DNA of 64,000 nucleotides from Bacillus sp. AFS037270 (GCF_002585305.1 NZ_NUNF01000020.1:119862-183861); one strand, 5' to 3'; shown: positions 1 to 9,584, numbered from the stretch's first letter. The notes: a model not told the origin generated them from the letters alone. Made by a program: numbers and translations.

Positions 1-448
1 ATAGGATCAGGTTTTTTGTTCTAAAATGTATCCGTTTACATAAATTTCGAAGAAAGGCAGCAGTTTTTAAATCGATGCCAAAAAAATTTATGGACCCCTT
101 GGAACGTTAGAAACCGTGAATTAACAATTGCTATAACATAATGATGATCTTCACAATTTGTTAACTTTTCGTAAATTATATGCATGAATTACTGGAGAGG
201 ACCTTTAGAACAACTATGTAGTAATATTACCGCTTTCCTAATTAATCTGTCAGGTTATCTTACCATATAATGGAATGTTGTCAGAATAAGAAAGATAATC
301 AATCTAGGGTTTTATAAAGACATATAAAAAACATATAAAAGACATTGGTTTGCTAGAGCTTAGCGATTAGGAAGAGGTCGGCTGCTTAAGAAATAATAAA
401 GGTACATTGTCTACACCAAAAAGAAATGAAAGGGGAAGATAATAGATT
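1..448. other. Intergenic region upstream of the pyrimidine operon
   Basis: No credible gene is visible in this AT-rich stretch. The only pattern I can name is a tandem 11-bp direct repeat, ACATATAAAAA at 320-330 followed by a near copy from 331, about 110 bp before the first start codon. It could be part of a promoter or a regulator site. A purine-rich ribosome binding site (AAAGGGGAAGA) lies just before the gene at 449. No confident -35/-10 pair could be chosen by eye. Confidence 0.4.
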
Positions 449-1672
449 ATGGAACAACAAAAAATTATTATCAGCGGAGAACGATTACAGGCCGCGCTTG
501 AACAATTTGCAAATTTCGGACGTACAGAAAACAATGGTGTAACACGTTTGGCCCTATCTGCAGAAGATCGTTTAGCAAGGGATTATTTTTGCTCTTGCTG
601 TAAAGCGTTGGGGATGTCGGTCGAAATTGATGATATGGGAAATATTTATGCGAAATTACCTGGGGTGGAAGAAAAGCCGCCTCTCGTGATTGGTTCCCAT
701 TTAGATTCCGTTAAAAAAGGTGGACGGTTTGATGGAGTGTTAGGCGTAGTAGCTGGTTTAGAAGTTGCCCGTGCATTAGTTGAAAATAACATTAAGCCTC
801 GTATTCCTCTCGTAATCGCCAATATCACAAATGAAGAAGGAGCAAGATTTGAACCATCCATGATGGCCTCAGGAGTATTGTCAGGTAAATTCGATAAAGC
901 TGCAATGGTAAAGAAAAAAGACGTGGCTGGTATTTCTTTTGAAGAAGCGTTACATTCAATCGGCTACGCTGGCAAAGAGGAATCCCGATTAAAAGAAGCA
1001 GCAGCATTCTTGGAATTACATATTGAACAAGGGCCGATTCTAGAACGGGAGTCCCTATCAATCGGTGTAGTGGAATGTGTGCTTGGGATGGTTTGTTATG
1101 AAATTCAGATTACAGGGGAATCCGACCATGCTGGTACCACTCCAATGGACATGAGAAAGGATGCTCTCTTTGCTGCCAATAACTTGATCGGCGAAGCCCG
1201 TCAAAAGCTTAGTGCTCTTGATAAGGATTTAGTTTTTACCATGGGCCGAATGAATGTCCTTCCTAACATTCATACCGTTATTCCGAATAAAGTAGTTTTT
1301 TCATTAGAGGCTAGACATAAAGATCCATTGGTCATTAAGCAAGTTGAAGAAATTATCTTAAGTCTCAAACACTCTCAGGCTAATGAGGGCTGTGACATCC
1401 AAACTGAAAAATTGTGGGACCGCTCAACCGTTTTATTTGATGAAAAAATATGCGATTTATTAGAGAAATCTACTAAGTCATTAAACTACTCGTATAAAAG
1501 AATGGTGAGCGGTGCCGGTCATGATGCGCAATTCCTAGCAAGCTATATACCAACTGCGATGATTTTTGTTCCAAGCATCAATGGAAAAAGTCATTGTGAA
1601 GAGGAGCTTACCACCTGGGAGGATTGCGCAAAAGGAGTAAATGTCCTGTTAGAGACTGTACTCTCTTTTTAA
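449..1672 (+). CDS. M20-family N-carbamoyl-amino acid hydrolase (beta-ureidopropionase/allantoate amidohydrolase type)
   Basis: A 407-residue cytosolic metal-dependent amidohydrolase of the M20 peptidase fold. Visible metal-site motifs are GSHLDSV (His84), GRFDGVLG (Asp95), TNEEGARF (Glu129/130), LHIEQGP (His191) and GAGHDAQ near the C-terminus, the classic set for the AllC/HyuC/AmaB family. Family members remove the carbamoyl group from N-carbamoyl amino acids, releasing CO2 and ammonia. The next genes encode dihydropyrimidine dehydrogenase and dihydropyrimidinase, so the natural substrate is most likely N-carbamoyl-beta-alanine (third step of reductive uracil degradation). That substrate is inferred from context. 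By sequence alone it could also be an allantoate or N-carbamoyl-L-amino acid hydrolase. The start follows an AAAGGGGAAGA ribosome binding site. Confidence 0.85.
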   Translation: MEQQKIIISGERLQAALEQFANFGRTENNGVTRLALSAEDRLARDYFCSCCKALGMSVEIDDMGNIYAKLPGVEEKPPLVIGSHLDSVKKGGRFDGVLGVVAGLEVARALVENNIKPRIPLVIANITNEEGARFEPSMMASGVLSGKFDKAAMVKKKDVAGISFEEALHSIGYAGKEESRLKEAAAFLELHIEQGPILERESLSIGVVECVLGMVCYEIQITGESDHAGTTPMDMRKDALFAANNLIGEARQKLSALDKDLVFTMGRMNVLPNIHTVIPNKVVFSLEARHKDPLVIKQVEEIILSLKHSQANEGCDIQTEKLWDRSTVLFDEKICDLLEKSTKSLNYSYKRMVSGAGHDAQFLASYIPTAMIFVPSINGKSHCEEELTTWEDCAKGVNVLLETVLSF

Positions 1673-1798
1673 TTGCTTTGTAAAAGGTCTTGAGGATTTT
1701 ATAACGATGTTGATGGAAGCGCCTGGAGCGGAAATTAACATCCAAGATTAACAAGCCTTTAAATTAATTATTTATTCAAATGAAGGAGGTTTTGGCAA

Positions 1799-3175
1799 TT
1801 GAGTGCGGAAAATCATTCAAAAATTTCATCTAAAGATTTAAGTCGGAATTTCCAAGAAATAATCCCTGCATTAACAAAGCATGAAGCAATGGAAGAGTCG
1901 AATCGCTGTCTTTACTGCTATGATGCACCATGTGTTAAAGCATGCCCAACTGGGATTGATATCCCATCATTTATCAAGAAAATTGCTTCTGGCAATTTAA
2001 AAGGATCTGCCAAAACCATTCTAACGGCAAATCCAATTGGGGCTAGCTGTGCACGCGTCTGTCCAACGGAGGAATTATGTGAGGGTTCCTGCGTTTTGAA
2101 CCATTCTACCAAGCCAATCATGATCGGTAACCTTCAGCGATATGCGACGGACTGGGCAATCCAAAATGAGCAATCCCTGTTTAGACCTGGACAGAAAAAT
2201 GGGAAAAAGGTTGCAATTGTCGGCGGGGGACCAGCGGGCTTGTCGGCTGCAAGGGAACTAGCTTTGCTGGGTTATGAAGTTACTATTTTCGAAGCAGAGG
2301 AAAAGGCCGGAGGATTAAACACATATGGAATTGTGGCGTTTAGGCTTCCTCTCCACATCTCCTACTGGGAAGTGAAGCAAATCGAGAGCTTGAATGTAGA
2401 AATTCGAACAAACACTAGAGTAGGCAAAGATATTTCAGTACAAGAAATCTTGAAAACCTATGATGCTATCATTCTCGCGATTGGCATGTCCAAAGTTCCG
2501 GAATTGGGGATAAGCGGCGAGGATTTATCAGGCGTATTTGACGCAATCGAATTTGTAAGAGAAACAAAAACAAAACCAATTTCTAGTCAACTTCTTGGAA
2601 AGAAGGTTGCCGTAATTGGTGCAGGAAACACCGCCATCGATGCAGCAACGAGTTCTGTTCGTCTCGGGGCCGACAATGTCAAAATCCTTTACAGAAGAAC
2701 ATCGGAGGAAATGACCGCTTACGAATTTGAATATGATTTCGCTAAACAAGATGGGGTTGAATTTCGATGGCTTACGGCGCCAGTAAGGATTTTAGGCGAT
2801 GAGCATGGGAATGTAAACGGGATCGAATGTATCAAAATGGAGCTGGCAGAACCAGGGGAAGATGGACGCCGGAATCCTGTTCCAATAAAAGGAACTGAAT
2901 TTATCCTTGAAGTTGATGCCGTTATAAAAGCTAATGGTCAATCCAGATATGTGGAACTGATCGAACAGTTTCATTTAGAGCATAACGGTGGAGTGGTGAA
3001 GATTAATCCAGCTAATTATCAAACATCCAATCAAAAGGTGTTTGCATGTGGAGATGTCATATTTGGAAAAGGACAACAGGGAGATGCAATGGTTGTATCT
3101 GCCGTACAACAAGGGAAAGAAAGTGCCTATTCTATTCATCAATTACTTAGTCCTTCGATTGTTGAAACAGCTTAG
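1799..3175 (+). CDS. preT: NAD(P)H-dependent dihydropyrimidine dehydrogenase, PreT subunit
   Basis: A 458-residue flavoprotein with the GltD-like layout of PreT and the N-terminal part of eukaryotic DPD. It has an N-terminal Fe-S domain with Cys clusters CLYCYDAPCVKACP (about residues 38-51) and CARVCPTEELCEGSC (about 83-97). An FAD-binding motif VGGGPAGLSAARE lies near residue 140 and an NAD(P) motif VIGAGNTAIDAA near 275. It would pass electrons from NAD(P)H through FAD and Fe-S centres to PreA. The start is a TTG with a strong AAGGAGG at 1783-1789, nine bases upstream; there is no competing ATG nearby. The gap to preA is 34 bp, so the two subunits are probably cotranscribed. Confidence 0.92.
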   Translation: MSAENHSKISSKDLSRNFQEIIPALTKHEAMEESNRCLYCYDAPCVKACPTGIDIPSFIKKIASGNLKGSAKTILTANPIGASCARVCPTEELCEGSCVLNHSTKPIMIGNLQRYATDWAIQNEQSLFRPGQKNGKKVAIVGGGPAGLSAARELALLGYEVTIFEAEEKAGGLNTYGIVAFRLPLHISYWEVKQIESLNVEIRTNTRVGKDISVQEILKTYDAIILAIGMSKVPELGISGEDLSGVFDAIEFVRETKTKPISSQLLGKKVAVIGAGNTAIDAATSSVRLGADNVKILYRRTSEEMTAYEFEYDFAKQDGVEFRWLTAPVRILGDEHGNVNGIECIKMELAEPGEDGRRNPVPIKGTEFILEVDAVIKANGQSRYVELIEQFHLEHNGGVVKINPANYQTSNQKVFACGDVIFGKGQQGDAMVVSAVQQGKESAYSIHQLLSPSIVETA

Positions 3176-3209
3176 GCTCACTAAATAGGAATAAAAAGGA
3201 GGTAGGATT

Positions 3210-4496
3210 ATGGCGGATTTATCGATTAATTTAGCTGGAATAAAATCACCAAATCCATTCTGGTTAGCGTCAGCACCCCCGACAAACTCAGGATATCAAG
3301 TCCAACGCGCCTTCGAGGCAGGATGGGGCGGTGCCGTATGGAAGACACTGGGTGAGCCGATCATCAATACTTCTTCACGATTTGCAGCCGTCAGCTTTAA
3401 CGGACAAAAAGTAGCCGGCTTTAACAATATTGAACTGATTACCGATCGCCCACTAGAGGTGAACCTTAAAGAAATAGCCGAAACTAAGAAGCGTTTCCCA
3501 AATCACGCCATCATTGCATCGTTAATGGTCGAGCCAAAACAAGAAAAATGGCATGAGATTGTAAAAAAAGTAGAAGCGGTGGGCGTAGATGGACTTGAAT
3601 TAAACTTTGGGTGTCCTCATGGAATGGCAGAAAGAGGGATGGGATCTGCATCAGGGCAAGTACCGGCACTTGTTGAAAAACAAACATTTTGGGTAAAGGA
3701 AGTAGCTAAGACTCCGGTAATCGTAAAACTCACTCCGAATATAACCGATATTACGACTACAGCTGAGGCGGCGGTACGTGGTGGTGCAGATGCCGTTAGT
3801 ATGATTAATACGATTAATAGTTTAGCAGGGGTCGATCTTGATACTTGGAACACCATTCCACATGTTGGCGGGAAGGGGGCACACGGAGGGTACTGCGGGC
3901 CAGCGGTGAAACCAATTGCTTTACATATGGTCGGGGAGTGTGCTAGAAATCCTAGGATTAATATCCCGATCTCTGGAATTGGTGGGATATCGAACTGGCA
4001 AAATGCAGTCGAATTCATGTTAATGGGGGCAACCGGTGTCCAGGTTTGTACGGCTGCCATGCACCATGGCTTTAGAATCGTCGAGGATATGATTGAAGGG
4101 TTAAATAACTATCTAGATGGAAAAGGCATCGCTTCTGTCATGGATCTTATTGGTAAATCTGTACCGAAATACTCTGACTGGGGCAACCTTGACTTGAACT
4201 ATAGTATTGTTGCAAGAATCAATAATGATGTTTGCATTAATTGCAATAAATGCCATATTGCCTGCGAGGACACATCCCATCAATGTATCGATATGCTGAA
4301 AGATGAACAAGGAAACAGCATTCTCAAAGTAAGGGAAGAGGACTGCGTCGGCTGTAATTTATGTTCCATCGTCTGTCCGGTTGATGGTGCAATTGACATG
4401 ATTGAAGAACCAAGTGAACTTCCGCCAATGACATGGAATGAAAGACAAGCGGCACTCGGAGCACTTTCTTGTGAAACTGATATTGTAAAAAAATAA
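3210..4496 (+). CDS. preA: Dihydropyrimidine dehydrogenase, PreA subunit
   Basis: A 428-residue FMN barrel plus ferredoxin protein that reduces uracil or thymine to the 5,6-dihydro base. The N-terminal ~300 residues are a dihydroorotate-dehydrogenase-like barrel (ASAPPTNSG, NFGCPHGMAERGMG, GIGGISNWQNAVEFM). The C-terminus carries two 4Fe-4S motifs (CINCNKCHIACED and CVGCNLCSIVCPVDGA). It pairs with PreT immediately upstream, matching the split arrangement of bacteria; eukaryotic DPD fuses both. The loop that holds the catalytic Cys671 in mammalian DPD (LACGQ) reads SASGQ here, so serine occupies that place. The start codon follows AAAAAGGAGG. Confidence 0.93.
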   Translation: MADLSINLAGIKSPNPFWLASAPPTNSGYQVQRAFEAGWGGAVWKTLGEPIINTSSRFAAVSFNGQKVAGFNNIELITDRPLEVNLKEIAETKKRFPNHAIIASLMVEPKQEKWHEIVKKVEAVGVDGLELNFGCPHGMAERGMGSASGQVPALVEKQTFWVKEVAKTPVIVKLTPNITDITTTAEAAVRGGADAVSMINTINSLAGVDLDTWNTIPHVGGKGAHGGYCGPAVKPIALHMVGECARNPRINIPISGIGGISNWQNAVEFMLMGATGVQVCTAAMHHGFRIVEDMIEGLNNYLDGKGIASVMDLIGKSVPKYSDWGNLDLNYSIVARINNDVCINCNKCHIACEDTSHQCIDMLKDEQGNSILKVREEDCVGCNLCSIVCPVDGAIDMIEEPSELPPMTWNERQAALGALSCETDIVKK

Positions 4497-4533
4497 AGAG
4501 ACTGAATTTTCAAATGAGACATGGAGGGTTAGC

Positions 4534-5952
4534 ATGAAAAAAATCATTAAAAACGGAACCATTGTAACGGCAGCCGATACCTATCGGGCCGATGTTTGTA
4601 TTGAAAATGGAGTTGTTACTCAAATTGGAGCGAATTTGCCCGCCGTTGGAGCAGAAGTGATTGATGCAAAAGGCTGTTACTTGTTCCCTGGAGGAATAGA
4701 TCCACACACCCATCTCGATATGCCGTTTGGCGGAACGGTTACAAAGGATGACTTTGAAACTGGTACGATTGCCGCTGCTTTTGGCGGAACCACAACCATC
4801 ATTGATTTCTGCTTAACTACAAAAGGGAAAACATTAAAAAGTTCCGTTGATACATGGCATGCCAAATCAAAAGATAAAGCGGTTATTGATTATGGTTTCC
4901 ACCTTCAAATTGTAGAAATGAATAATGAAAAACTAGCCGAGCTGCCTAAAATGATTGAAGAAGAGGGTATCACTTCACTAAAAGTATTTATGGCTTATAA
5001 AAATCAGTTCCAAGCCGATGACGAAACACTATTCAAAACATTGATTGCCGCAAGAGACCTTGGCGCCCTCGTCATGGTTCATGCGGAAAATGGTGATGTG
5101 ATTGATTATTTAGTCAAAAAAGCCTTGGAAGAAGGTAATACTGATCCCATTTATCATGCCCTGACAAGGCCGCCAGAAGTTGAAGCAGAGGCAACTGGCA
5201 GAGCTGCCACATTAACAGGACTGGCAAAATCTCAACTTTATGTGGTCCATGTATCATGTGCGGAAGCTGCCCGTAAAATTGCCGAAGCAAGGAGCAAAGG
5301 CGTCGATATCTGGGGAGAAACTTGTCCACAGTATTTGGTTTTGGATCAATCCTACTTAGAAAAGCCAAATTTTGAAGGAGCAAAATACGTTTGGTCTCCG
5401 CCTTTACGTGAGAAATGGAATCAATCCGAGTTATGGAATGGCTTAAAAACAGGACAATTGCAGACCTTAGGTTCTGATCAATGCTCCTTTGACTTTGTTG
5501 GTCAAAAGGACCTTGGGAAAGGTGATTTTTCAAAAATTCCGAACGGAGGACCAATCATCGAGGACCGTGTTAGTATTCTTTTCTCCGAGGGGGTTAAGAA
5601 AGGAAGAATTTCGATTAATCAGTTTGTCGATATTACTTCCACAAAGGCCGCTAAATTATTTGGTTTGTATCCCAAAAAAGGGACCATTGCTATTGGTGCA
5701 GATGCTGACATTATTATTTTTGATCCAACTGTGGAACGCGTCATCTCGGCTGAAGCGCACCATATGGCCGTTGATTATAATGCATTTGAAGGAATGAAAG
5801 TAACAGGAGAGCCAGTATCCGTTCTTTCACGAGGTGAATTTGTTATCCGTGAAAAACAGTTTGTTGGAAAACCAGGTGCCGGACAATTTTTAAAACGAGC
5901 GAAGTATAGATCTGATAAAAAGTCCGAACAAGAAAGTACTCTAACATTTTAA
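4534..5952 (+). CDS. hydA: Dihydropyrimidinase (D-hydantoinase family)
   Basis: A 472-residue zinc amidohydrolase that opens dihydrouracil or dihydrothymine to the N-carbamoyl-beta-amino acid. All expected metal ligands are visible: His58 and His60 (DPHTHLDMPFGG), the carboxylated Lys150 (TSLKVFMAYK), His183 (MVHAENGD), His239 (VVHVSCAEA) and Asp315 (LGSDQCSF). Tyr155, next to the lysine, fits the substrate-binding tyrosine of the family. Length is typical. It lies 37 bp after preA with a GGAGGG ribosome binding site and supplies the substrate of the hydrolase at 449. The neighbourhood makes pyrimidine breakdown much more likely than a pure hydantoin role. Confidence 0.95.
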   Translation: MKKIIKNGTIVTAADTYRADVCIENGVVTQIGANLPAVGAEVIDAKGCYLFPGGIDPHTHLDMPFGGTVTKDDFETGTIAAAFGGTTTIIDFCLTTKGKTLKSSVDTWHAKSKDKAVIDYGFHLQIVEMNNEKLAELPKMIEEEGITSLKVFMAYKNQFQADDETLFKTLIAARDLGALVMVHAENGDVIDYLVKKALEEGNTDPIYHALTRPPEVEAEATGRAATLTGLAKSQLYVVHVSCAEAARKIAEARSKGVDIWGETCPQYLVLDQSYLEKPNFEGAKYVWSPPLREKWNQSELWNGLKTGQLQTLGSDQCSFDFVGQKDLGKGDFSKIPNGGPIIEDRVSILFSEGVKKGRISINQFVDITSTKAAKLFGLYPKKGTIAIGADADIIIFDPTVERVISAEAHHMAVDYNAFEGMKVTGEPVSVLSRGEFVIREKQFVGKPGAGQFLKRAKYRSDKKSEQESTLTF

Positions 5953-6033
5953 GAGATTACAAGAGAAGCCGGGTTATAGAAAGATGGATTTTTACCCCTT
6001 CTCTAATAAACTAGAGGAAGGAGTAAAGGCATA

Positions 6034-6261
6034 ATGTCCGAATATCAACAGTTTCTAAAAGAACGAGATTTAGTTGATTATTACATTCAAAAAGGATTTC
6101 AAATTAAAACGATTACGGAAAATTTAAGCGGAGCATATGTTTATTTTGAGAAAAAGGACAGCAATGGTGCAAAGGAAACGGAAACAATTCACCTATTAAC
6201 ACCTGCGGCCCGAAAGTATTTTTCCGTGAGATTGATTCAACAACAAAACTGTCAACCTTGA
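6034..6261 (+). CDS. Uncharacterised 75-residue protein in the pyrimidine operon
   Basis: A small protein I do not recognise. It has a very good ribosome binding site (GAGGAAGGAG about 10 bp upstream) and sits between the dihydropyrimidinase and the semialdehyde dehydrogenase on the same strand, so it is probably expressed. The protein is hydrophilic, has no signal peptide or membrane segment, and its one cysteine lies near the C-terminus (QQNCQP). The middle reads like a short beta-sheet domain (GAYVYFEKKDSNG). Context suggests a role in, or regulation of, the pyrimidine or beta-alanine pathway, but nothing in the sequence fixes it. Confidence 0.7.
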   Translation: MSEYQQFLKERDLVDYYIQKGFQIKTITENLSGAYVYFEKKDSNGAKETETIHLLTPAARKYFSVRLIQQQNCQP

Positions 6262-6306
6262 AAGCGGAAGAAAGATTAGCATATCCAGATTAGAAATAAG
6301 GAGGGA

Positions 6307-7773
6307 ATGACAATTTTTACACAAGGAATCAAGCGTTTAAAGAACTACATTGGAGGAGAATGGGTCGACTCAAGATCTGATCAAACAGAATTTGTAGTGA
6401 ATCCAGCAACAGGCCAGACAATAGCGGAAATCCCGCTTTCTACAAAGGAAGATGTCGATCAGGCAGTTGGAGTTGCGAAAGAGGCCTTTAAAACATGGTC
6501 CCAGACAGCAGTTCCAAAACGGGCACGGATTTTATTTAAGTATCAGCAGCTGCTTGTTGACCATTGGGATGAACTGGCCAAGCTTGTCACAATTGAAAAT
6601 GGTAAAGCTCTTTCGGAAGCAATGGGCGAGGTACAGCGTGGAATTGAGTGTGTTGAATTTGCAGCAGGTGCACCGACATTAATGATGGGTAAACATCTGC
6701 CCGATATCGCTACGAATATAGAATCTGGTTTGTATCGCTATCCTCTGGGAGTGGTAGGCGGGATTACTCCATTCAATTTTCCCATGATGGTTCCATGCTG
6801 GATGTTCCCGATTGCGATTGCGTGTGGAAATACATTTGTTTTAAAACCATCAGAACGGACACCACTCCTTGCGGCTCGCCTAGTAGAATTAATGGCTGAA
6901 GCCGGCCTGCCAGACGGAGTCCTTAATCTTGTCAATGGTGCCCATGATGTGGTCAATGGGCTGCTCGAACATAAAGATGTCAAAGCGATTTCTTTTGTCG
7001 GTTCCCAGCCTGTTGCAAAATATGTTTATCAAAAAGGAACCGCAAATCTGAAGCGGGTCCAATCCCTGTCTGGTGCCAAAAATCATTCGATCGTATTAAA
7101 AGACGCGAACCTGGATTTGGCCGCAAAAGAAATTACTAACGCAGCTTTTGGGTCAGCTGGAGAACGTTGTATGGCAGCCGCTGTTGTAGCGGTGGAAGAA
7201 AGTATTGCAGATGAATTGGTCAAGCGATTATCTATTTTAGCGGATGAAATAATCATTGGGAATGGTCTTGCTGATGGTGTTTTCCTTGGACCAGTCATCC
7301 GTGAAGGGAATAAGACACGGACTATAGACTATATCGAGTCCGGTATTGCTCAAGGTGCTACCCTTGTGCGAGACGGTCGTAAGGATGAAGCCATTAATGG
7401 ACCAGGCTACTTCGTGGGACCTACTATTTTTGATAATGTTACGAAAGATATGAAAATTTGGCAGGAGGAACTTTTTGCACCGGTTCTCTCGATCGTTAGA
7501 GTAAAAGGTTTAACGGAAGCCATTGATGTTGCCAATGCTTCGAGATTTGCGAACGGTGCCTGCCTGTACACCGACAGTGCCTCAGCCGTGCGTCAGTTCC
7601 GGGAAACAATTGATGCAGGGATGCTTGGGGTTAATGTTGGGGTGCCAGCTCCAATGGCATTCTTCCCATTTTCCGGTTACAAAGATTCATTCTATGGTGA
7701 TTTACATGCAAATGGTACAGACGGCGTCGAATTTTATACGAGGAAGAAAATGCTGACTGCTCGTTATGAATAG
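6307..7773 (+). CDS. mmsA: CoA-acylating methylmalonate/malonate-semialdehyde dehydrogenase
   Basis: A 488-residue aldehyde dehydrogenase, strongly similar throughout to Bacillus IolA/MmsA. It oxidises malonate semialdehyde (or methylmalonate semialdehyde) with NAD and CoA, giving acetyl-CoA (or propionyl-CoA) and CO2. Visible signatures are [13 protein letters not shown] near 154-166, the NAD-binding [26 protein letters not shown] and the catalytic Cys288 in [10 protein letters not shown]. In this operon it would consume the product of beta-alanine (or 3-aminoisobutyrate) transamination. The ATG is only one or two bases from the AAGGAGGG sequence (6298-6305), closer than usual, so translation may begin inefficiently or at a nearby codon such as the ATT at 6313. 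Confidence 0.93.
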   Translation: MTIFTQGIKRLKNYIGGEWVDSRSDQTEFVVNPATGQTIAEIPLSTKEDVDQAVGVAKEAFKTWSQTAVPKRARILFKYQQLLVDHWDELAKLVTIENGKALSEAMGEVQRGIECVEFAAGAPTLMMGKHLPDIATNIESGLYRYPLGVVGGITPFNFPMMVPCWMFPIAIACGNTFVLKPSERTPLLAARLVELMAEAGLPDGVLNLVNGAHDVVNGLLEHKDVKAISFVGSQPVAKYVYQKGTANLKRVQSLSGAKNHSIVLKDANLDLAAKEITNAAFGSAGERCMAAAVVAVEESIADELVKRLSILADEIIIGNGLADGVFLGPVIREGNKTRTIDYIESGIAQGATLVRDGRKDEAINGPGYFVGPTIFDNVTKDMKIWQEELFAPVLSIVRVKGLTEAIDVANASRFANGACLYTDSASAVRQFRETIDAGMLGVNVGVPAPMAFFPFSGYKDSFYGDLHANGTDGVEFYTRKKMLTARYE

Positions 7774-7846
7774 GATGAGAGACAGTGTTGCTTTTCTTTA
7801 AGGATTTTCTTCTAGAAGCTGGTTGATTATCCAAAGGCCTCACGCA

Positions 7847-8011
7847 GGGTCAATGAAAAAAAGTTTTCATTGACCGATAAGGGGAATGTGAACCTTCCCG
7901 GGTCAATGAAAGAGCGGTTCATTGCCCGAATAAAGGCAATAGAGCTATTCTCAGTCAATGAAAGAGCAGTCATAGAGCGATATGAAAAATGGATCCTCCC
8001 CGGGTTAATGA
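7847..8011. repeat. Degenerate tandem repeat, four units of about 50-53 bp
   Basis: The motif GTCAATGAAA (degenerating to GTTAATGAAG) recurs at 7849, 7902, 7954 and 8004, giving spacings of 53, 52 and 50 bp. In the first unit it is followed by its own reverse complement (GTCAATGAAAA, 3 bp, TTTTCATTGAC) and in the second by TTCATTGCCCGAATAA, so each unit is a weak hairpin. It fills the gap between the dehydrogenase and transaminase genes. From memory, similar intergenic arrays occur in several Bacillus-group genomes; no function is assigned. Confidence 0.65.
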
Positions 8012-8111
8012 AGGAGTGGTACACCTTATAAAATTTAGTGGAAAAAACGTTCCCGTTTTCATTAATTTTAAACAAAAGCCTGAAATTTTGAAACAGGAAG
8101 GACGAAGGTAA

Positions 8112-9470
8112 ATGTCCATGATCAAAAATAAAGCAGAAGAATTGCTTGAAAAAGACCGGCAATATCTATGGCATCATATGTCTCCATATAAAGAAAAAGC
8201 AGCCCCAACCGTTGCAGCAGAAGGAAAAGGATCCTGGATTACGGACATCAATGGTAAAAAATACTTAGATGCCATGTCTGGATTATGGTGTGTAAATGTG
8301 GGATACGGAAGAGAAGAGTTAGCCCAGGCAGCGTACGAACAATTAAAAAGCCTTTCCTATTTCCCACTTTCACAAAGTCATATCCCGGCCATCCAGCTAG
8401 CAGAGAAATTAAATGAGTGGTTAGAAGGGGATTATGTCATCTTTTTCTCCAACAGTGGCTCTGAAGCAAATGAGACCGCTTTTAAAATTGCTCGTCAATA
8501 TCACCAGCAAAATGGGGAACCAACTCGTTATAAATTTATTTCGCGTTATCGAGCCTATCATGGGAATTCAATGGGGGCTTTGGCTGCCACTGGGCAGGCT
8601 GTTCGGAAGTTTAATTACGAACCTCTTGCTCCAGGCTATATTCATGTTAGCCCGCCGGATAGTTATCGTCGTCCAGAAGGGCAGACGGTTGAACAATTTA
8701 ATCTGCAATGCGCTTTAGAAATAGAAAAAACCATCATATGGGAAGGCAAGGAATCCATTGCTGCGATCATTATGGAACCAGTCATCACCGGGGGAGGTGT
8801 CCTGGTACCGGATCCTATTTATATGGAAAAAGTAAAGGGAATCTGCCAAAAGTATGAAGTCCTCCTCATAATGGATGAGGTAATTTGCGGCTTTGGCCGA
8901 ACGGGGAAAAAATTTGGCCATATGCACTTTGACCTTAAACCTGATATTGTCACAATGGCGAAAGGGCTTACCAGCGGTTATCTTCCACTATCGGCCACTG
9001 CTGTTCGCCGTGATTTATATGAAAGATTCAAGAGTGCAGATGAATTTGGTTATTTCCGGCACGTGAACACGTTTGGCGGAAACCCTGCAGCATGTGCGGT
9101 AGCACTAAAAAATATAGAAATCTATGAAAAAGAAAATTTAGTAGAGCGTGCTCAAGCTTTAGGTGCACAGTTAAGGCAAGGACTAAATGAATTAAGTAAT
9201 CATCCGCTTGTTGGTGATATTCGCAGTTTTGGTTTGCTGCTAGGGATTGAACTAGTTGACAATAAACAAACCAAGGAGCCAGTGGCTCCTGCTAAAATTG
9301 ATCAGATTATCGCCGAATGTAAGAATAAGGGATTGATTATTGGTAAAAACGGCGCAACGGTTGCAGGATATAATAATATTCTTACGCTTTCACCACCATT
9401 ATCCTCAACAGACGAAGATTTAGAGTTTATTGTGAAAACGTTAAGGGAAGTTATTTATAAGGTAGATTAA
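8112..9470 (+). CDS. Class III aminotransferase, probable beta-alanine:pyruvate transaminase
   Basis: A 452-residue PLP enzyme of the omega-aminotransferase group. Motifs seen: the phosphate-binding NSGSEANETAFK near 114-125, RYRAYHGNSMGALAATG near 145-161, Asp255 in LLIMDEVICGFGRTG binding the pyridine nitrogen, and the Schiff-base Lys284 in MAKGLTSGYLPL. Family members move the amino group of beta-alanine, 3-aminoisobutyrate or other omega-amines to pyruvate. Between a malonate-semialdehyde dehydrogenase and the pyrimidine genes, the best reading is conversion of beta-alanine to malonate semialdehyde. It is separated from the dehydrogenase by the 7847 repeat array, so it may have its own promoter. 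A hairpin terminator follows at 9585. Confidence 0.88.
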   Translation: MSMIKNKAEELLEKDRQYLWHHMSPYKEKAAPTVAAEGKGSWITDINGKKYLDAMSGLWCVNVGYGREELAQAAYEQLKSLSYFPLSQSHIPAIQLAEKLNEWLEGDYVIFFSNSGSEANETAFKIARQYHQQNGEPTRYKFISRYRAYHGNSMGALAATGQAVRKFNYEPLAPGYIHVSPPDSYRRPEGQTVEQFNLQCALEIEKTIIWEGKESIAAIIMEPVITGGGVLVPDPIYMEKVKGICQKYEVLLIMDEVICGFGRTGKKFGHMHFDLKPDIVTMAKGLTSGYLPLSATAVRRDLYERFKSADEFGYFRHVNTFGGNPAACAVALKNIEIYEKENLVERAQALGAQLRQGLNELSNHPLVGDIRSFGLLLGIELVDNKQTKEPVAPAKIDQIIAECKNKGLIIGKNGATVAGYNNILTLSPPLSSTDEDLEFIVKTLREVIYKVD

Positions 9471-9584
9471 GTCATTGTAAGCTAGAGATATTTATGTAAC
9501 TCTTTGAAAATAAAAAGAACTTAATCTCATCGGAATGTCACTCCGAAAGGTGAAGTACTATAATTGTTTAACCAATAGAAATCT

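Noticed and set aside
184..270. A 28-codon plus-strand frame before the pyrimidine operon
   Set aside because: No ribosome site precedes it and the peptide shows no recognisable feature; chance frames of this size are common.
7827..8162. Minus-strand open frame of 111 codons across the repeat array
   Set aside because: It consists mostly of the translated ~50-bp repeats, lacks a supported ribosome binding site and overlaps the transaminase start.
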